The notes beneath the pieces are model-generated. The model saw nothing but the letters and a program-made list of their open reading frames with translations, was not told where the DNA came from and ran no database searches. Below are positions 60,581 to 64,000 of a stretch of DNA of 64,000 nt, one piece after another (position 1 is the stretch's first letter; each line of letters starts with the position of its first letter). A program made the translations under genes and the position numbers. Origin of the DNA: Pisolithus tinctorius (lineage: Eukaryota; Basidiomycota; Agaricomycetes; Boletales; Pisolithaceae); NCBI GenBank assembly GCA_024663395.1, contig JANFAH010000002.1, forward strand, positions 2,976,001-3,040,000. Reading direction: 5' to 3'.

Positions 60581-62732
60581 TCAGTCGAACTTGATCGGGT
60601 CGACCTTCTTCGGGCAAGGCAGTCCAACAAAACCAGGAGAAACCTGAGTGGGTGCACCGCGTTTAGTGGGGGAGCTGTGCGGGCTCTGCCCGTCCCGATT
60701 CGCCTTGGGAGGTCTGGCATTAACCTTACTTAGACCAACGGGAGGAGGACCGATCAGCCTTGAAATCGTCCAAGGAAGCTCATATCTTGCCAAGCACGCC
60801 CAACGGATGTACCGGGCAAGCTCAAGGTGAAGAGTCGGATAATACGTCGTCGACGCCTTGCGCGAAATCTGTACATAGCATTTTAAACAGGCTCTCCATT
60901 ACTGAGTGAGCCAACGTACCAGGAGAATCCGTTCCAAACCAGAAGCGAAGAGATCGGAATGGAATCGATGAGCAGACATTGCGTCGTCCTTCTCCATATT
61001 CAGTTCATGGACAATCTTAGCGATTGCATTAATCAGCTTCAAGTGCATGGTCTGTGTGGTACTGAGCGAAGATCTGTCGATGGCACCTCCACTGGACGTA
61101 CGAAGTAACCCATAGCTTCAAACTCCACGCCTCCCGTCATGCCACCAGGGGCCTTGGGCTTCTCGACCTTACCTTCGTTTACCTCAGCGAGATTCCAGAC
61201 CGTATTGTTGGGATGGCAGAAGACCCAGAAATAGTCCCTGCATACGTCAGAAAGCTCCTGTAGGTATGTCTTGTATATCCGTGGGCGGTGCAAAGACTCG
61301 ATAAAGGCATGTGGGGAGACCGGTACAGCAGGGGATTCAGTAGGGGGAGGTGCCGGGGTAAGTAACAGTGCACGGATGAGGGAAAAGAGATTCTTGTGAG
61401 GGACAGGAAGAGTAATCACGTTACTGGGTGTGCCGGAATCCCATACTTCCGGCCGGGGCCGACCTCCTGATGATGGGAGAGAGGACGACGGGTAGATATC
61501 AAACAGGATCAGAAGCAGCTCCACGATTAGTTGCCGAGTAGCGATGTCACCGGGTTTCTTATCGGAATACAATAGGGATACCAATTGCACATAAGGGGTT
61601 GGACACGAACTGCGGAGCGCGAAACAACCTATTGATGATGTTGACAAGGCTTTGAAGCACCGCAGAAGTTCATGCAACATTTGATCGTCATGTTGCTCCT
61701 CACTTCAGAAATCATTTTAGCACGCGAATTATAAAGTCAAGATAGTGAACCCTACCGCCATTCTACCTCAAGTATCTCGTTAAGCCTTGTGAGCAGACCA
61801 CTGTAACCGCCTGCCCGTAGAAAATCCTCTGTCCAGCTATATATATAAAAAGATGCTCGAAATCCCTTTTTTTTTGTGGCCAAAACGATCACTTACGCAG
61901 CTGATTCATTGCGCAGCATCAGCCTAAGCTTCTTCACCATTTCAACCTCAAGCGCTGTGCTGGAGGTCGAGAATAGGATGCTGCAGAATTTCACCGGGGT
62001 GATGGTTTTGCCGAACGCTTTATCTCTCGACTTGTTTGTCATGAGATCACCAGGAATCACCGCGGGGGTTTCAGACCGAGAGAGGGTCCTGGACGTGTCA
62101 AATGACCTGCCCCTACCGTAGGTCTTATCCGTGACGTCCGAGGCATGTAAGTCGGTCGTACTCTTTCCGGCAAGAGCATTTTTCCACAGCCCTCCACGTC
62201 GTGGTTGGCTTTCGTGGCCAAGTCCAGACACAGGAGTGTGAGCAGATGGTGAGGCAATGGACTCTATACTCCGAGCTTTTCGCATAGTACGCGGGGTGGA
62301 CGGTTGTCCCACAAGTGTAGCACCCGCGGGGGGGTTGGTCGTTAGCACGCGAGATGACTTAAGCATGGCCGCTTTGACGGTCGTATCCATATTAGTTAAC
62401 TTGGGACGCAGAGTGGGAGGAATCTGCAGTTCATCCTACACGATTAAGTACCCTGAGAAACAGAAAAAGGAATCATAGCTCACTAGCAGTCTGTCGAAGG
62501 CCTGGTGCATTGCTTGAGGCCCAGCGATGGCATCTTGAGAAGATGTCTTATTCGACTTGGACTTCTCATGCTTAGCTTTGCTCTGTGAGGCTTTGGGGGG
62601 TTTTGGAGCCTGAGTCGGATTGCTAGGCTCCACGGGGAGGTTCTCCTTGCCATTGGAGATATCGCCGAGACTGGTAACCATGGTGAACTCGGAGGAAGAA
62701 ATCCTCTTTGAAGGTAAAATTCCTTTGAACAT
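60581..62732 (-). CDS. Formin-type GBD/FH3 protein lacking FH2
   Basis: ATG at 62732 (MFKGILPSKRISSSEF). After a Lys/Ser/Pro-rich lead (KHEKSKSNKTSSQD) comes AFDRLL, then an intron and DELQIPPTLRPKLTNMDTTV|KAAMLKSS, the start of a Rho-GTPase-binding (Drf_GBD) region. A Ser/Arg-rich insert (TPRTMRKARSIESIASPSAH) separates it from the armadillo-like part: LEVEMVKKLRLMLRNESAA, WTEDFLRAGGYSGLLTRLNEILEVEW, LLRCFKALSTSSIGCFAL, TRQLIVELLLILFDIYP, LQELSDVCRDYFWVFCHPNN, GGVEFEAMGYFVRP and MHLKLINAIAKIVHELN. The last exons give ISRKASTTYYPTLHLELARY, a Pro/Ser/Lys-rich tail and KKVDPIKFD, stop at 60581. No FH1 or FH2 follows, and the next gene is on the opposite strand. It probably binds a Rho GTPase without nucleating actin itself; inferred. 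Confidence 0.8.
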
Positions 62733-63407
62733 TGGACTTTGTTTTTCTCGGAACTGAAGCAGAGTGAGGTGAGAAGTTGAACTTGAAAAACCAAAACACG
62801 TTGCAGACTCGAAGAATTCGCGGTTCGTCTTGCACGACGCGTAAGTCACGTGACCCGTTGATTTCCTTGACTCCGCCCGTTTCCCTGCTGGCTTGCAAGT
62901 TGCAACGATGCATCCAACATGGCACTGAAGGCCTGTGGTGTCAGGGCCCCACTTCAATGCTCTGTTATGAGCCAGGTGTTTGCAGGAAAGCAATATACGC
63001 AATTGTATCCTGTCGGTACAGCCTAGCAGGGGTCGGCTCGCTAGGTCACCGGTACCTTTCAGGCGCCAACAAGAACCAAGTTATGTACAAATACCGGTCT
63101 GCCGACAAATCAGCCTTCTACTCATCGCTCTGTCCTACGTCTGAAGGGTTTCTAATACACTATGCAAACTATGAAAAAGTGCTACGATGAGTACGCTATA
63201 CCCTATAGATGAACTATTTATTGGATGCGCTAATAGAACGGAATTGCAGAGAAAACAAACACTAGTGATATACTATGCGGTGAACCATCCGGCATCGAAG
63301 TCACCGAAAGATCGCGAATAATAATAGTGGCGGTTAGGATGCTGCAAGCCACCCGCAGCAAAAAGGTAAAGGTATTCGAGCGTGTATGCCAGACATAGGG
63401 GATCTTC
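62733..63407. other. Intergenic region GBD/FH3 - transcription factor
   Basis: A 675-base gap: promoter of the GBD/FH3 gene and 3' flank of the transcription factor gene. No gene is supported. Confidence 0.55.
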
Positions 63408-64000
63408 TCAGACCAGTAAGAGTCGATGTCTCCCTTGTACGTGCAGTAGGTCCCGCCATTCAACTGCACCACTTCTATTGTCGCGTCGATGCCACACCGC
63501 CTCGAGGACTCTCACCGCCTGGTGGACGTTACGAAAGCCATCATGTATGCCAAGCAACCTTGTCCTGAGCGCATCCCGTTGGACTGCGTCGTCTGTCAGG
63601 CATCCGGCCAGATAAATTGGGAACAGCAGCCCTTGATCCATGACAGATCCTGGCAGTTGACGGAGCAACTGGATGACGACATCTACTGATTGCATGATCT
63701 CGGGAATTCCTATAAAATATTGGCTCTTGGCTTTTGTCTCTCAGGAGGAGTAACGCACCAGGATATGAACCGTTCAACACTGTGTACAAATACACCAATG
63801 CCGTTTCACGGAATATCTTGGCCACCAGTTGCCGAGTAACGTCTGCCGGTGACGCCGTTCTGGGAAGCCCTGTCGTAGTAGGGTCGCCACTCATGACCGA
63901 CCCGGGATGAAGGCGCGTCTGGTCTGCTTCCGGCGCACATGCTGGTTCGCACTCGGTCCGAAGATGCCTCTCCAAGATATCCCCACGACGAATCAGCTCT
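63408..64000 (-). CDS. Fungal_trans_2-type transcription factor, 3' part
   Basis: The gene enters from the right edge; only its last two exons are seen. Reading on the minus strand: ELIRRGDILERHLRTECEP at the edge, then DVTRQLVAKIFRETALVYLY and TVLNGSYPG, an intron (about 63711-63758), and IPEIMQSVDVVIQLLRQLPG, DQGLLFPIYLAGCLTDDA, RDALRTRLLG, GNVH-like FRNVHQAVRVLEAVW and AVEWRDLLH, ending GRHRLLLV with a stop at 63408-63410. This is the usual C-terminal pattern of Zn2Cys6 regulators with the fungal transcription factor domain PF11951. The zinc cluster itself would lie outside the window, so DNA binding cannot be confirmed. Confidence 0.8.

Noticed and set aside
1..64000. CRISPR arrays, prokaryotic operons, phage genes
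   Set aside because: No repeat-spacer pattern, no Shine-Dalgarno-led gene strings; the window is intron-rich eukaryotic DNA.

Overview
The window looks like nuclear DNA of a mushroom-forming basidiomycete (Agaricomycetes). Genes are on both strands and are broken by many introns of about 45-95 bases. The fatty acid synthase is a single fused beta-alpha chain, as in Basidiomycota, and the other families (GMC oxidoreductases, GH17 glucanase, VTC subunits, three-domain paladin, Mid2-like sensor, Fungal_trans_2 factor) fit a fungus. All assignments come from reading translated exons by eye; no database search was run, and splice sites are predictions.

Layout. 1-8880: a head-to-tail array of three GMC oxidoreductase genes on the minus strand, repeat unit about 3.65-3.68 kb; the first runs off the left edge, the second looks largely intact, the third is a pseudogene. 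9097-10935 (+): RhoGAP protein. 11562-13830 (+): membrane-anchored GH17 beta-1,3-glucanase. 14175-14245 (-): tRNA-Gly(CCC). 14405-15740 (-): decayed 5'-truncated LINE-type retrotransposon. 15741-17213 (-): Gtr2/RagC GTPase. 17364-20642 (+): VTC4-like polyphosphate polymerase. 21048-22245 (-): Ser/Thr-rich single-pass membrane protein. 22669-28692 (-): paladin-like multi-phosphatase. 29314-32049 (+): vacuolar amino acid transporter (AVT3 type). 32791-35251 (+): AhpC/TSA-2 domain protein. 36287-49028 (+): type I fatty acid synthase. 49172-50132 (-): POF1/NMNAT-like nucleotidylyltransferase. 50175-52208 (+): DBP5 helicase. About 53087-53843 (-): VTC1-like subunit. 54051-55324 (+): Sis1-type Hsp40. 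56509-58243 (+): a divergent second Hsp40. 59193-60323 (+): multi-pass membrane protein. 60581-62732 (-): formin-type GBD/FH3 protein without FH2. 63408-64000 (-): 3' part of a fungal transcription factor.

Functional links. Several genes act at the vacuole: Gtr2 (TORC1 regulation), VTC4 and VTC1 (polyphosphate synthesis and translocation), and an AVT-type amino acid transporter, with a paladin-like candidate inositol-phosphate or phosphoinositide phosphatase between them. GTR2 and VTC4 are head to head with only 150 bp between start codons. The RhoGAP, GBD/FH3 and Mid2-like proteins belong to Rho and cell-wall signalling, and the GH17 enzyme to wall remodelling. Most of the window is ordinary core-genome content. 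The most unusual items are the decaying GMC array, a GC-AG intron inside the Gtr2 P-loop, the headless formin-like protein and the Ser-rich Hsp40. I found no clearly new multi-gene system.
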